From the NCBI GenBank assembly GCA_964368275.1, contig CAYJAQ010000025.1, positions 1-20,808 of the forward strand: a stretch of 20,808 nt of DNA, given 5' to 3'. A program made the translations under genes and the position numbers. Below, one piece after another: positions 13,752-20,808 of this stretch; position 1 is the stretch's first letter; the number at the start of each line of letters is the position of its first letter. The notes under the pieces were generated by a model that was not told the DNA's origin, did not search any database, and was given only the letters and a program-made list of their open reading frames with translations. Source of the stretch: CAYJAQ01 sp964368275. GTDB taxonomy: Bacteria; Bacillota_I; Bacilli_A; ML615J-28; CAG-313.

Positions 13752-15599
13752 TTATATTGTATTACCAGCAAATTGTGTCTGGTATAAACGATAATAAACC
13801 CCTTCAGCTTTCATTAATTCATCATGATTGCCAATTTCTACAACATGACCTTTATCTATTACAGCAATCTTATCAGCATCACGAATGGTCGATAATCGAT
13901 GTGCTATAACCAAACTTGTACGATTTTTCATTAAATTAATCATCGCCTTTTGAATGTCTTGTTCGGTTCGGGTATCAACACTAGAGGTAGCCTCGTCTAG
14001 GATTAGAATCTTGGGCTCTGCTAACGCTGCTCGCGATATTGATAATAATTGTCGTTGACCTTGTGATAAGTTTGAACCACCTTCTGATAGTTTAGTATCA
14101 TATTTTTCCGATAAACGGTTAATAAATTGATCTGCCCTACTAAACTTAGCACTACCAACAATAGCAGAAAAATCCGCATCAAGATTACCATAAGCAATAT
14201 TTGTCTTAATGGTATCAGAAAACAATACAGTATCTTGTAGAACAATTGCTATCGTTCTACGCAAATTGTCTTTGTCTATGTTTCTTATATCTACATCATT
14301 TATTTTTATTGAGCCAGCATCTATATCGTAGAAACGCATCAACAAATTAACCACAGTTGTTTTGCCAGAACCAGTTGCGCCTACTAAAGCCACTTGTTCA
14401 CCGGCTGAAACCGCTAAATTAAAGTCACGTAACACTGATTCACCAGCAACATACGAAAAATCAACATGTTCAAAACTAATTTTGTTAATCACATAATCAT
14501 CTGGTAATTTTATTGTACCATCATTTACTTCTTTTCTTTCATCCATAATAGCAAATATACGTTCTGCAGCCGCAAAGCTGGTTTCAATTTGGGCATAAAG
14601 ATTAGCTATTTCATTAATCGGACGAGAAAATTGCCGTGAACAATTTACAAACATGATAATATTACCGATAGTTAATGCACCCAATAAGCCGCCACCGATT
14701 CCTAATACATAAAACCAAGCGCCGCATACAACAATCAGCATAAAGCCAACATTTGTGATAATATTCATCATTGGTCCCATGGCACCACTAAATATTTGAG
14801 CTCTTATAGCATAACCTTCTAATTTATCACTTGTAACATTAAATGCCTTTTGAATATCAGTTTGTTTGGAAAAAGCAGCAACTGTCTTATGTCCAGTGAC
14901 ATTTTCTTCGACATGACTATTTAATTCACCAAGTAGTTGTTGTTGAAGTGAGAAATATTTGCGCATTTTCTTTGCCATAAAACGTGTAGCAATTAGTGAT
15001 AGCCCCAGTGAGACTAAACTTATAGCTGTTAATAGAGGACTATAGATAAGCATTACTAGAAATGAACCAACAACCATGAGAACTGCTGAGAAGAATGACG
15101 AAATAGATTGAGAAATAGTACTAGAAATACTATCTACATCATTAGTCATGCGACTCATTATGTCACCATGAGGGTGATTATCAAAATATTTGATTGGTAA
15201 ATATATTAAGTTGCTAAACAAATCTTTCCGCATTCTTCTTACTGTATTTTCCGATAAATAGGCTGTTATGATACCTCTGAAAAAGATCATCACGACATTC
15301 AGAACGTAAATAGCAGCGAGTGTAAAGATTAGTTTAAACATTAAAGACTTGTCGCTTACATCAATAGCATCAATAATCTTACCAGTGAAAATAGGGGTCA
15401 CTAAAGTAGCAATAGTTGTAATAATTGTAATCAACAGCATCATAATTAATAGATTCTTCGAAGTGCCTAGATACTTTAATAATCGCATCAAAGTCTTTTT
15501 GAAATCTTTTGGTTTTTCCTTTACTCCGCGGAACCCTCTATTAGGCCCACCACCTCGCAAAGGAATATTTTTGGGAGGTATAGCACGATTAGTTTGCAT
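13752..15599 (-). CDS. ABC exporter half-transporter, catalytically competent subunit
   Basis: I place the start at ATG 15599 (MQTNRAIPP), giving 615 aa: GGAGGT lies seven bases upstream, whereas the longer frame begins at a TTG inside that site. A Gly/Pro/Arg-rich N-terminal tail of about 30 residues precedes six membrane helices (about 45-320) and an ATPase domain (about 370-600). Walker A is GATGSGKTT (407-415), the signature is LSQGQ (511-515), Walker B is ILILDE with catalytic E536, and the H-loop is AHR (H567). A complete Walker B with an altered signature is the mark of the TM288-like half of heterodimeric multidrug exporters. It overlaps its partner by 11 bases, so translation is coupled and the pair forms one exporter. 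The substrate may be a drug, lipid or peptide. Confidence 0.92.
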   Translation of the reverse strand: MQTNRAIPPKNIPLRGGGPNRGFRGVKEKPKDFKKTLMRLLKYLGTSKNLLIMMLLITIITTIATLVTPIFTGKIIDAIDVSDKSLMFKLIFTLAAIYVLNVVMIFFRGIITAYLSENTVRRMRKDLFSNLIYLPIKYFDNHPHGDIMSRMTNDVDSISSTISQSISSFFSAVLMVVGSFLVMLIYSPLLTAISLVSLGLSLIATRFMAKKMRKYFSLQQQLLGELNSHVEENVTGHKTVAAFSKQTDIQKAFNVTSDKLEGYAIRAQIFSGAMGPMMNIITNVGFMLIVVCGAWFYVLGIGGGLLGALTIGNIIMFVNCSRQFSRPINEIANLYAQIETSFAAAERIFAIMDERKEVNDGTIKLPDDYVINKISFEHVDFSYVAGESVLRDFNLAVSAGEQVALVGATGSGKTTVVNLLMRFYDIDAGSIKINDVDIRNIDKDNLRRTIAIVLQDTVLFSDTIKTNIAYGNLDADFSAIVGSAKFSRADQFINRLSEKYDTKLSEGGSNLSQGQRQLLSISRAALAEPKILILDEATSSVDTRTEQDIQKAMINLMKNRTSLVIAHRLSTIRDADKIAVIDKGHVVEIGNHDELMKAEGVYYRLYQTQFAGNTI

Positions 15600-17340
15600 C
15601 AATAACACCTCCAATCTTTAATTGTGAATAATAAATATTTTGATATATGGTCGATTGATTCAATAGTTCTTCATTAGTCCCGCTAGCCACAATTTCGCCA
15701 TTATCAATAACAATAATCTTCTTAGCTCCTTGAACACTAGCAACCCTTTGAGCTACTAATACAATCGTCGTACCTTGTAGGTTTTCCCGAATTGCCTTAT
15801 ATAGTCGTGCTTCTGTCGCTAAATCAAGAGCGCTAGTTGAGTCATCAAAAATCAGTATTTGGGGTTTTCGTAAAATTGCACGGGCAATTGCCAATCGTTG
15901 CTTTTGACCACCTGAAAGCGATGATCCTTTTTCACCAATAATAGTATCATAACCATCTTGAAAACTTCTAATAAAGTCATCAGCTTGAGCAATTTTGCAT
16001 GCTTCAACCACTGCTTCATCTGAAGCACTTGAATCCCCCCATTTAATATTTTCAGCTATTGTTCCTGTAAATAGTTCAGTTTTTTGAGGAACAATTCCCA
16101 TTTTATTACGTAAACATTCAAGATTATAGTCTCTTACATTTATACCATCCACCAATATTTCCCCTTCATTAGTATCGTAAAAACGAGGAATCAAGTTCAC
16201 TAAAGTCGTCTTGCCAGAGCCTGTACTACCTAAGATAGCAACAGTGTCGCCACCAGGAATTACTAAATTCAGCGCCTTAATAACCGGTTGGCCACTGCTA
16301 TTGGGATAATGAAAACTGATATTGTTAATTTTTATCTCGCCGCACCCATTTTCAGTAATCATGTCTCCTGATTTTACCACTGGATCAGACGCTAATACTT
16401 CATTTATTCGAGCAAGACTTGCTCTAGCTCTGGTAATCGTTTGTGACATCATGCCTATCATCATAACTGATGATAAAATCATGCTAACATAAGAAATACC
16501 AGCTGATATTTGACCAACTTTCATTACTTCACCATTGATCTCAACACCATTAATAACATCGGCACCACCAATAATAAAAATGAAAATTACTGTTACATTT
16601 AAAAAGAGCGTTAGAAAAGGGCTTAAACATGCCATTATTTTATTAACTTTAAGTGATGTCTGAGCAAGATTTACATTGCTCGTATTGAAGCGATCGCATT
16701 CGTATTCCTCACGCACATACGCTTTCACAACACGTGCTCCTGTAACGTTTTCTTGCACAACCGCATTTACATCATCTAGACGATTCTGAACAGCCGAGAA
16801 TAATGGTGCTGCTTTATGTAAAAAAAGAAATATTAAGGCCAATTCAATTGGCAAAACGGCAATCAAGATATACCCAAATTTAGGATTAACACCAAGCATA
16901 GCAATAATTCCACCACCGAATAACATCGCCGTACGAACGAGCATTCTAATTGACATACCAACTAATTGTTGCACCGTAGTGATATCATTTGTTATTCTCG
17001 TTACAAGCGAACCTGTCGTAAACTTATCGGTTTGTTCAAAAGATAGATTAATCACCTTACCAAAGCAATCTTTGCGCAAATCATTAGCAAACTTTCGCGA
17101 TGCTGTTGCACTAAAAATAGCCGATAGAAAGCCACCAATACCGCCAACGACTACAAGCAATAACATAACAGTACCATTTTCTAAAATAACACTCATATCA
17201 CTATTTTTGATTCCAACATCTATAATGGTGGCCATTTTCTGTGGTTGGTACAAATCAGCCATTACTTCTACTATCATAGCAATAGGGGCAAGGATAGCGA
17301 TAAACCAATATGGTTTAATATATTTAAAAATTGTCTTCAT
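15589..17340 (-). CDS. ABC exporter half-transporter, degenerate-site subunit
   Basis: This 583-aa partner has six membrane helices (about 15-300) and an ATPase domain (about 335-575). Walker A is GSTGSGKTT (371-379), the Q-loop is Q419 and the signature is an intact LSGGQ (475-479). Walker B reads ILIFDD, with Asp (D500) in place of the catalytic Glu, and the H-loop His is Gln (AQR, Q531). Both changes define the TM287-like half of asymmetric heterodimeric exporters, in which one ATP site binds but does not turn over. GAGGTAATAC precedes the ATG, 12 bases after the marR stop. Together with the downstream half it should form a multidrug- or lipid-type exporter under MarR control. Confidence 0.93.
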   Translation of the reverse strand: MKTIFKYIKPYWFIAILAPIAMIVEVMADLYQPQKMATIIDVGIKNSDMSVILENGTVMLLLVVVGGIGGFLSAIFSATASRKFANDLRKDCFGKVINLSFEQTDKFTTGSLVTRITNDITTVQQLVGMSIRMLVRTAMLFGGGIIAMLGVNPKFGYILIAVLPIELALIFLFLHKAAPLFSAVQNRLDDVNAVVQENVTGARVVKAYVREEYECDRFNTSNVNLAQTSLKVNKIMACLSPFLTLFLNVTVIFIFIIGGADVINGVEINGEVMKVGQISAGISYVSMILSSVMMIGMMSQTITRARASLARINEVLASDPVVKSGDMITENGCGEIKINNISFHYPNSSGQPVIKALNLVIPGGDTVAILGSTGSGKTTLVNLIPRFYDTNEGEILVDGINVRDYNLECLRNKMGIVPQKTELFTGTIAENIKWGDSSASDEAVVEACKIAQADDFIRSFQDGYDTIIGEKGSSLSGGQKQRLAIARAILRKPQILIFDDSTSALDLATEARLYKAIRENLQGTTIVLVAQRVASVQGAKKIIVIDNGEIVASGTNEELLNQSTIYQNIYYSQLKIGGVIDAN

Positions 17341-17352
17341 GTATTACCTCAA

Positions 17353-17781
17353 TTACTTAAAATTATCTTTTACTTTCGTTAAAATAGCTACTAATGTTTT
17401 CTTCTCTTCTTCCGTTATACCGGTGAAAGCTTTATCAGCAGTCTCACTTGCAATTTTTTGGAATTTTTGATTTACTTCTCGGCCCTTATCAGTTAGAAAT
17501 ACTCTAATCTGTCGAGCATCAATATCATCAACATTACGGATTACATAACCACTAGTTTCCATCTTTTGTAGTGTCAAACTTACCGTCGGCGCAGCGAGCA
17601 TCGTAAGGCCAGCAAGTTCCAATTGAGTCTGACCATCTTTACGGGATAATTCCATTAGAAATGGCCGATATGCGGGGGTTAATCCTATTTCTTCGCTTAC
17701 TTGTCTGATCTCATTACGAAAATGTTTACTAACACACATTATATAACGCATTGGCTCATTTTGTTTATTTTGGTCTTTCAT
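17353..17781 (-). CDS. MarR family transcriptional regulator of the ABC exporter operon
   Basis: I place the start at ATG 17781, giving 142 aa, because GAGG lies five bases upstream; the GTG at 17787 lies inside that site. The protein has the MarR plan: helices at both ends for dimerisation, and a winged HTH in the middle (QTQLELAGLTMLAAPTVSLTLQKMETSGYV, then a wing with RNVDDIDARQIRVFLTDKG, including the conserved D-R pair). These repressors release DNA on binding a small molecule. It leads the operon with the two exporter genes and pepA, and a perfect palindrome covers its own start of transcription, so repression of itself and of the exporter is very likely. The ligand, probably an exported compound, is unknown. 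Confidence 0.93.
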   Translation of the reverse strand: MKDQNKQNEPMRYIMCVSKHFRNEIRQVSEEIGLTPAYRPFLMELSRKDGQTQLELAGLTMLAAPTVSLTLQKMETSGYVIRNVDDIDARQIRVFLTDKGREVNQKFQKIASETADKAFTGITEEEKKTLVAILTKVKDNFK

Positions 17782-17790
17782 ATTCACCTC

Positions 17791-17814
17791 TTAATTAGTT
17801 TTAAAACTAATTAA
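17791..17814. promoter_or_regulatory. Probable MarR operator, perfect 24-bp palindrome
   Basis: The half-site is TTAATTAGTTTT, repeated exactly inverted with no spacer. On the minus strand it begins at the last base of the -10 box and covers the expected start of transcription of marR, so a bound dimer would block the promoter. MarR operators are usually imperfect palindromes of about 16-20 bp; this one is longer and exact. Confidence 0.75.
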
Positions 17815-17842
17815 TTTTACCATAAAGCTAACTTTCAAGCAA
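17814..17842 (-). promoter_or_regulatory. Promoter of the marR-ABC-ABC-pepA operon
   Basis: On the minus strand, TTGCTT (17837-17842) and TAAAAT (17814-17819) are 17 bases apart. The -35 box is weak. The palindrome lies immediately downstream. Confidence 0.6.
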
Positions 17843-17872
17843 ACAAATTGCACATCTTTTCTAACCTATTAT

Positions 17873-17901
17873 TTGTAATTTGTTGAGCATAGTGATATAA
17901 T
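17873..17901 (+). promoter_or_regulatory. Promoter of nrdG
   Basis: TTGTAA (17873-17878) and TATAAT (17896-17901) are 17 bases apart. The transcript should begin near 17908, 13 bases before ATG 17921. No NrdR-box pair is apparent in the 139-base divergent region. Confidence 0.75.
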
Positions 17902-17920
17902 GTAATTAGTGAGGTATTAT

Positions 17921-18616
17921 ATGAATAACATATTTTTTGGAATAGAGAAACTCTCATTAGTAGACTTCGAAAATAAGCTTACATGCACTTTATTTACTAG
18001 AGGCTGCAACTTTCGCTGCCCTTTCTGTCATAATGCTGATCTTGTTTTAAGTACTAATTTAATGCCTATTGCTTTTGATGAAATTATCAGTTACCTAAAA
18101 AAACGCTCCAATATCCTTGATGCGGTTTGTATAACAGGAGGTGAACCCACCCTAATGCCAAACTTAGTTGAGTGTATAAAAGCAATAAAGGAACTTGGAT
18201 ATTTAGTAAAGCTTGATACAAATGGTACCAATTTAGCAATGATTAAGCAATTGGTTGATAACAAATTAATTGACTACATCGCCATGGACATCAAAAATAG
18301 TATCTCATCATACCCAAAAACAGTTGGATTAGCCAATATTAATTCAGATGTATTAGTAGACACAATTGAATATTTAAAAGCCAACCACATTAACTATGAA
18401 TTTAGAACGACGTTAGTACAAGAGTTACATAATGAAGCCGATATTATTGCAATTGGCCAACTATTAAAAGGTGCTAAAATCCTTTATTTACAGAAATTTA
18501 CTGATCACCAAACCTGCTTAGCCGAAAATCTTCACGAAGTTCCAAAAGAAAAGGCACTTGATTACAAGCACCTCTTAAATACATATATTGATAAAGTAGA
18601 GTTACGTGGCTATTGA
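17921..18616 (+). CDS. nrdG: Anaerobic ribonucleoside-triphosphate reductase activating protein (radical SAM)
   Basis: I place the start at ATG 17921, giving 231 aa: GAGGT lies five bases upstream, and the GTG at 17909 would fall on the expected start of transcription. This radical SAM enzyme uses a 4Fe-4S cluster and S-adenosylmethionine to create the glycyl radical on NrdD. The cluster cysteines are C29, C33 and C36 (CNFRCPFC), and GGEP (73-76) is the SAM-binding motif. At 231 aa it fits the longer NrdG2-type activases (TIGR02495 group) better than the 155-aa E. coli NrdG. It is on the opposite strand from nrdD; its last 7 bases overlap the end of trxB. The nearby nrdD strongly supports the call over other activases. 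Confidence 0.9.
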   Translation: MNNIFFGIEKLSLVDFENKLTCTLFTRGCNFRCPFCHNADLVLSTNLMPIAFDEIISYLKKRSNILDAVCITGGEPTLMPNLVECIKAIKELGYLVKLDTNGTNLAMIKQLVDNKLIDYIAMDIKNSISSYPKTVGLANINSDVLVDTIEYLKANHINYEFRTTLVQELHNEADIIAIGQLLKGAKILYLQKFTDHQTCLAENLHEVPKEKALDYKHLLNTYIDKVELRGY

Positions 18617-19515
18617 TCCAAATAACTAACCGCTGATATTGCTGCGACTGCCCCATCAGCAACTGCTGTGGTCAGCTGTCTAACAGCTTTTACACGACAG
18701 TCTCCTGCCGCAAAAACTCCTAATGTTTTTGTTTTACCATTTTCATCTGTTATAATATAACCATCCTTGTCGAGATTGACAAGGTTTTTAAATGCTTCAT
18801 TGTCAGGTATTTGACCAATGGCAATAAAAACGCCAGCAACATTAATTGTTAGCTCTGTATTATCGGTAGAACGATTAAACACCAAGCCTGTTAGTTCTTT
18901 TTCACCTTTAAAAGCTTTTAACAATACATTAGGAATGATCTCAACATTTTCTTTTTTCTTCAAAGTTTCAACTAAACTCATATCTCCAAAAAACTTATCA
19001 AACAGTGTACATACATAAACTTTTTGACAATAATTTGCTAAAAGAATACTATATTGTAGAGCTGTATTACCATCACCTATCAATGCGACATCTCGGCCTT
19101 GATAAAAGGCACCATCACAAGTAGCACAGTAAGAAATCCCTTTTCCAGCAAGTTCTTCTTCATGTGGAATACCAATATGACGATGTTTAACGCCAGTTGC
19201 AATAATAATACTACGTGCAATATATTCGTTATATTCCGTTGTAATAATAAATTCTAGTACATTCTTTTCAACATGTAATACCTTCTCAAGTTCAATACTA
19301 GCACCTAATGCTAAAATTTGTTCTAGTAGCTTATCAGCAAACTCACTTCCACTAATTGACTTTATCGATGGGAAATTTTCAACTCGTGGAGAAAAAGCAA
19401 TTTGACCGCCAAAATTTTCAGATTCTAATATTAATACCTTTTTCCCGCTGCGTAAAGCATAAAGCGCAGCTGTCATGCCAGCTGTGCCTCCGCCGATTAT
19501 AATAATATCATACAT
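18610..19515 (-). CDS. trxB: Thioredoxin reductase-like flavoprotein, probable reductant of the NrdD redoxin domain
   Basis: This 301-aa FAD protein has GGGTAGMTAALYA (8-20) for FAD, the redox-active CATC (C130-C133), a second nucleotide fold at GDGNTA (147-152) and the C-terminal FAD motif GDCRVKAVRQ. It should pass electrons to thioredoxin-type disulfides. NADPH-dependent family members have GGGDSA and an HRRxxxR motif that binds the 2'-phosphate; here the latter position reads CTLFDKFFG, with no arginines. The electron donor may therefore be NADH, ferredoxin or something else. Its ATG overlaps the nrdD stop by one base (TAATG), so the two are translationally coupled, and the fused redoxin of NrdD is the likely partner. 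It ends 7 bases inside nrdG. Length is normal. Confidence 0.88.
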   Translation of the reverse strand: MYDIIIIGGGTAGMTAALYALRSGKKVLILESENFGGQIAFSPRVENFPSIKSISGSEFADKLLEQILALGASIELEKVLHVEKNVLEFIITTEYNEYIARSIIIATGVKHRHIGIPHEEELAGKGISYCATCDGAFYQGRDVALIGDGNTALQYSILLANYCQKVYVCTLFDKFFGDMSLVETLKKKENVEIIPNVLLKAFKGEKELTGLVFNRSTDNTELTINVAGVFIAIGQIPDNEAFKNLVNLDKDGYIITDENGKTKTLGVFAAGDCRVKAVRQLTTAVADGAVAAISAVSYLDQ

Positions 19516-20808
19516 TAGTTACAACCTTCAATATATTTCTTAATTAAGCTTACATTATCAAAGCGTTCAATGCCATTATCTGTAGGCACTAAAAGCGTAG
19601 GTGCTTTTTTAACATCATATTTTGACGTCATATCAAGTGCTTCTTCAGCATCAATAACATGGTAAATAATACCAGCTTTATCTAAAAGCATCTTGGCCAT
19701 TTTACAATTTGGACAAGTTTTCGTTGTAAATAACAAAACCTCTTCTAACTTAGCAACCTTTTGTTGTTCATTCGTTGAATCATTCATGCGATTAAATGAT
19801 AACTTGGAATTTTCAATATCATAAACTTTACGACGTTTAAATTCCTCAGACTTTCCATCATTCCAATTTTGCACTGGGCGATAATAGCCAGTAATCCGAC
19901 TATATACTTCTGTCTTTCTACCACATACTGGGCACTTATAAACCTCACCATCTAGATAGCCATGAACTTGGCAAACTGAATAAGTTGGTGAAATAGTGTA
20001 ATAAGGCAATTTATAGTTTTCAGCAATTGTTTTTACAAGTTTTGCACAAGATTGCCACGAAGGCATCTTTTGACCCATAAATGCATGGAAAACAGTACCA
20101 GATGTATAAAGGGTTTGTAAATCATCTTGAATATCAAGAGCAGCAAAAATATCATCAGTATATCCAACTGGTAAATGCGAACTATTAGTGTAATACGGAG
20201 TAGCATCTTTATCTTCGGAAGCTGTTAAAATATTTGGATATTTTTTCTTGTCATGTTTAGCAAGACGATATGAAGTAGATTCCGCAGGTGTAGCCTCTAA
20301 GTTGTATAAGTCGCCGTATTCCTCTTGGTAATCCGATAATTTATTACGCATAAAGTTCAATACTTCTTTAGTAAACACTTGTGATTCTTTATTTGTTAAG
20401 TCTTTGCCCAACCATTTAGCATTTAGACAAGCTTCATTCATACCAACTAAACCGATAGTTGAGAAATGATTTTCGAAAGTTCCCAAATATTTTTTAGTAT
20501 AAGGATATAGCCCTTCATTTAATAGCTTTGTAATGACGTTACGTTTAATCTTAAGTGAACGAGCAGAAATATCCATCATTTTCTCTAAGCGTTTATAGAA
20601 ATCATCTTTATCAGTTGCTAAATAAGCAATACGCGGCATATTAATTGTTACAACACCGACAGAGCCTGTACTTTCCCCACTTCCGAAAAAGCCGCCTGAT
20701 TTCTTACGTAATTCACGAAGATCAAGCCGTAAACGACAACACATACTGCGAACATCGCTAGGTTCCATATCACTATTAATATAGTTAGAGAAGTAGGGTG
20801 TTCCGTAC
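19515..20808 (-). CDS. nrdD: Anaerobic ribonucleoside-triphosphate reductase NrdD with C-terminal redoxin domain (N-terminus cut by window edge)
   Basis: The frame is open to the right edge (430 visible residues; GTPYFSNYI precedes the first internal Met), so the N-terminal part, usually with an ATP-cone, is missing. Class III reductase makes dNTPs from NTPs without oxygen. Visible: MCCRLRLDL with an active-site cysteine, GFFGSGESTGSVGVVTINMPR, a zinc-type end (CQVHGY and CPVC), and the glycyl-radical loop RITGYYRP (Gly at 19887-19889). NrdD normally ends soon after this loop. Here a linker leads to a redoxin-like domain of about 75 residues (about 19745-19518) with a CPNC active site (FTTKTCPNCKMAKML) and a KKAPTLLV cis-Pro motif. 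The fused redoxin plus coupled trxB suggests a redoxin-dependent rather than formate-dependent enzyme; that is inference. Confidence 0.93.
   Translation of the reverse strand, partial: YGTPYFSNYINSDMEPSDVRSMCCRLRLDLRELRKKSGGFFGSGESTGSVGVVTINMPRIAYLATDKDDFYKRLEKMMDISARSLKIKRNVITKLLNEGLYPYTKKYLGTFENHFSTIGLVGMNEACLNAKWLGKDLTNKESQVFTKEVLNFMRNKLSDYQEEYGDLYNLEATPAESTSYRLAKHDKKKYPNILTASEDKDATPYYTNSSHLPVGYTDDIFAALDIQDDLQTLYTSGTVFHAFMGQKMPSWQSCAKLVKTIAENYKLPYYTISPTYSVCQVHGYLDGEVYKCPVCGRKTEVYSRITGYYRPVQNWNDGKSEEFKRRKVYDIENSKLSFNRMNDSTNEQQKVAKLEEVLLFTTKTCPNCKMAKMLLDKAGIIYHVIDAEEALDMTSKYDVKKAPTLLVPTDNGIERFDNVSLIKKYIEGCN

Noticed and set aside
16979..17470. Plus-strand frame of 163 codons opposite the first ABC gene and marR
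   Set aside because: It spans two genes with intact motifs on the other strand and has no start signal.
1..20808. CRISPR array or insertion sequence
   Set aside because: I saw no regularly spaced direct repeats and no transposase-like reading frame or terminal inverted repeats.
1..20808. Mollicute code with TGA as tryptophan
   Set aside because: TGA ends the XRE gene and nrdG, and the genes read through without in-frame TGA; tryptophan is encoded by TGG.

Overview
The window comes from a low-GC, AT-rich chromosome of a Bacillota-type bacterium. It was probably anaerobic, possibly near the Erysipelotrichia or the non-Mycoplasma mollicute relatives. The reasons are strong purine-rich ribosome binding sites (AGGAGG/AAAGGA), clean TTGACA/TATAAT-type promoters and U-tailed hairpin terminators. 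An oxygen-sensitive class III ribonucleotide reductase and an Fe-S aldo/keto reductase suggest anaerobic life. TGA is used as a stop (nrdG and the XRE gene) and Trp is TGG, so the Mycoplasma code does not apply. The family-level placement is inference.

Left end (1 to about 2615): a compact set of small, mostly unrecognisable genes, all on the minus strand, lying directly downstream of a tRNA-Arg(UCU) gene. In transcription order they are: a 99-codon ORF that continues in another frame after an A7 run; a 177-aa lysine-rich protein with an SSB-like acidic tail ending in Phe; a 60-aa peptide shaped like a filamentous-phage major coat protein; a strong intrinsic terminator; a soluble 127-aa protein; a secreted protein with a Thr/Pro linker and a C-terminal membrane anchor; and a secreted protein cut by the window edge. 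The order (ssDNA-binding-like, coat, terminator, adsorption-like secreted proteins) resembles the filamentous phage (inovirus) genome plan. I read it as a putative, undescribed inovirus-like prophage whose replication, morphogenesis (Zot-like) and integration genes would lie beyond the left edge.

Middle (2686-12310): the tRNA-Arg gene with its own promoter and terminator. Divergent from it is a DUF885 lipoprotein, probably a metallopeptidase. A bidirectional terminator follows, then a minus-strand operon of aldo/keto reductase fusion, XRE-type membrane regulator, sirtuin and mntP. A second minus-strand operon, with a clear promoter at 12225-12253, encodes an acyltransferase with an extra zinc-ribbon half, an rRNA m5U methyltransferase and a membrane diguanylate cyclase.

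Right (12317-20808): a minus-strand operon of MarR regulator, two ABC half-transporters forming a heterodimeric exporter, and leucyl aminopeptidase. Its promoter carries a perfect 24-bp palindrome, probably the MarR operator. Divergent from it is nrdG, the activase of anaerobic ribonucleotide reductase. nrdG overlaps tail to tail with a coupled nrdD-trxB pair. This nrdD carries a redoxin domain (CPNC) after its glycyl-radical loop, and the TrxB lacks the usual NADPH-binding arginine motif. Together they look like a self-contained electron supply chain for anaerobic dNTP synthesis. The only stretch of more than 300 bases without a recognised protein gene is 2558-2930; it holds a palindrome, the tRNA terminator, the tRNA and two divergent promoters.
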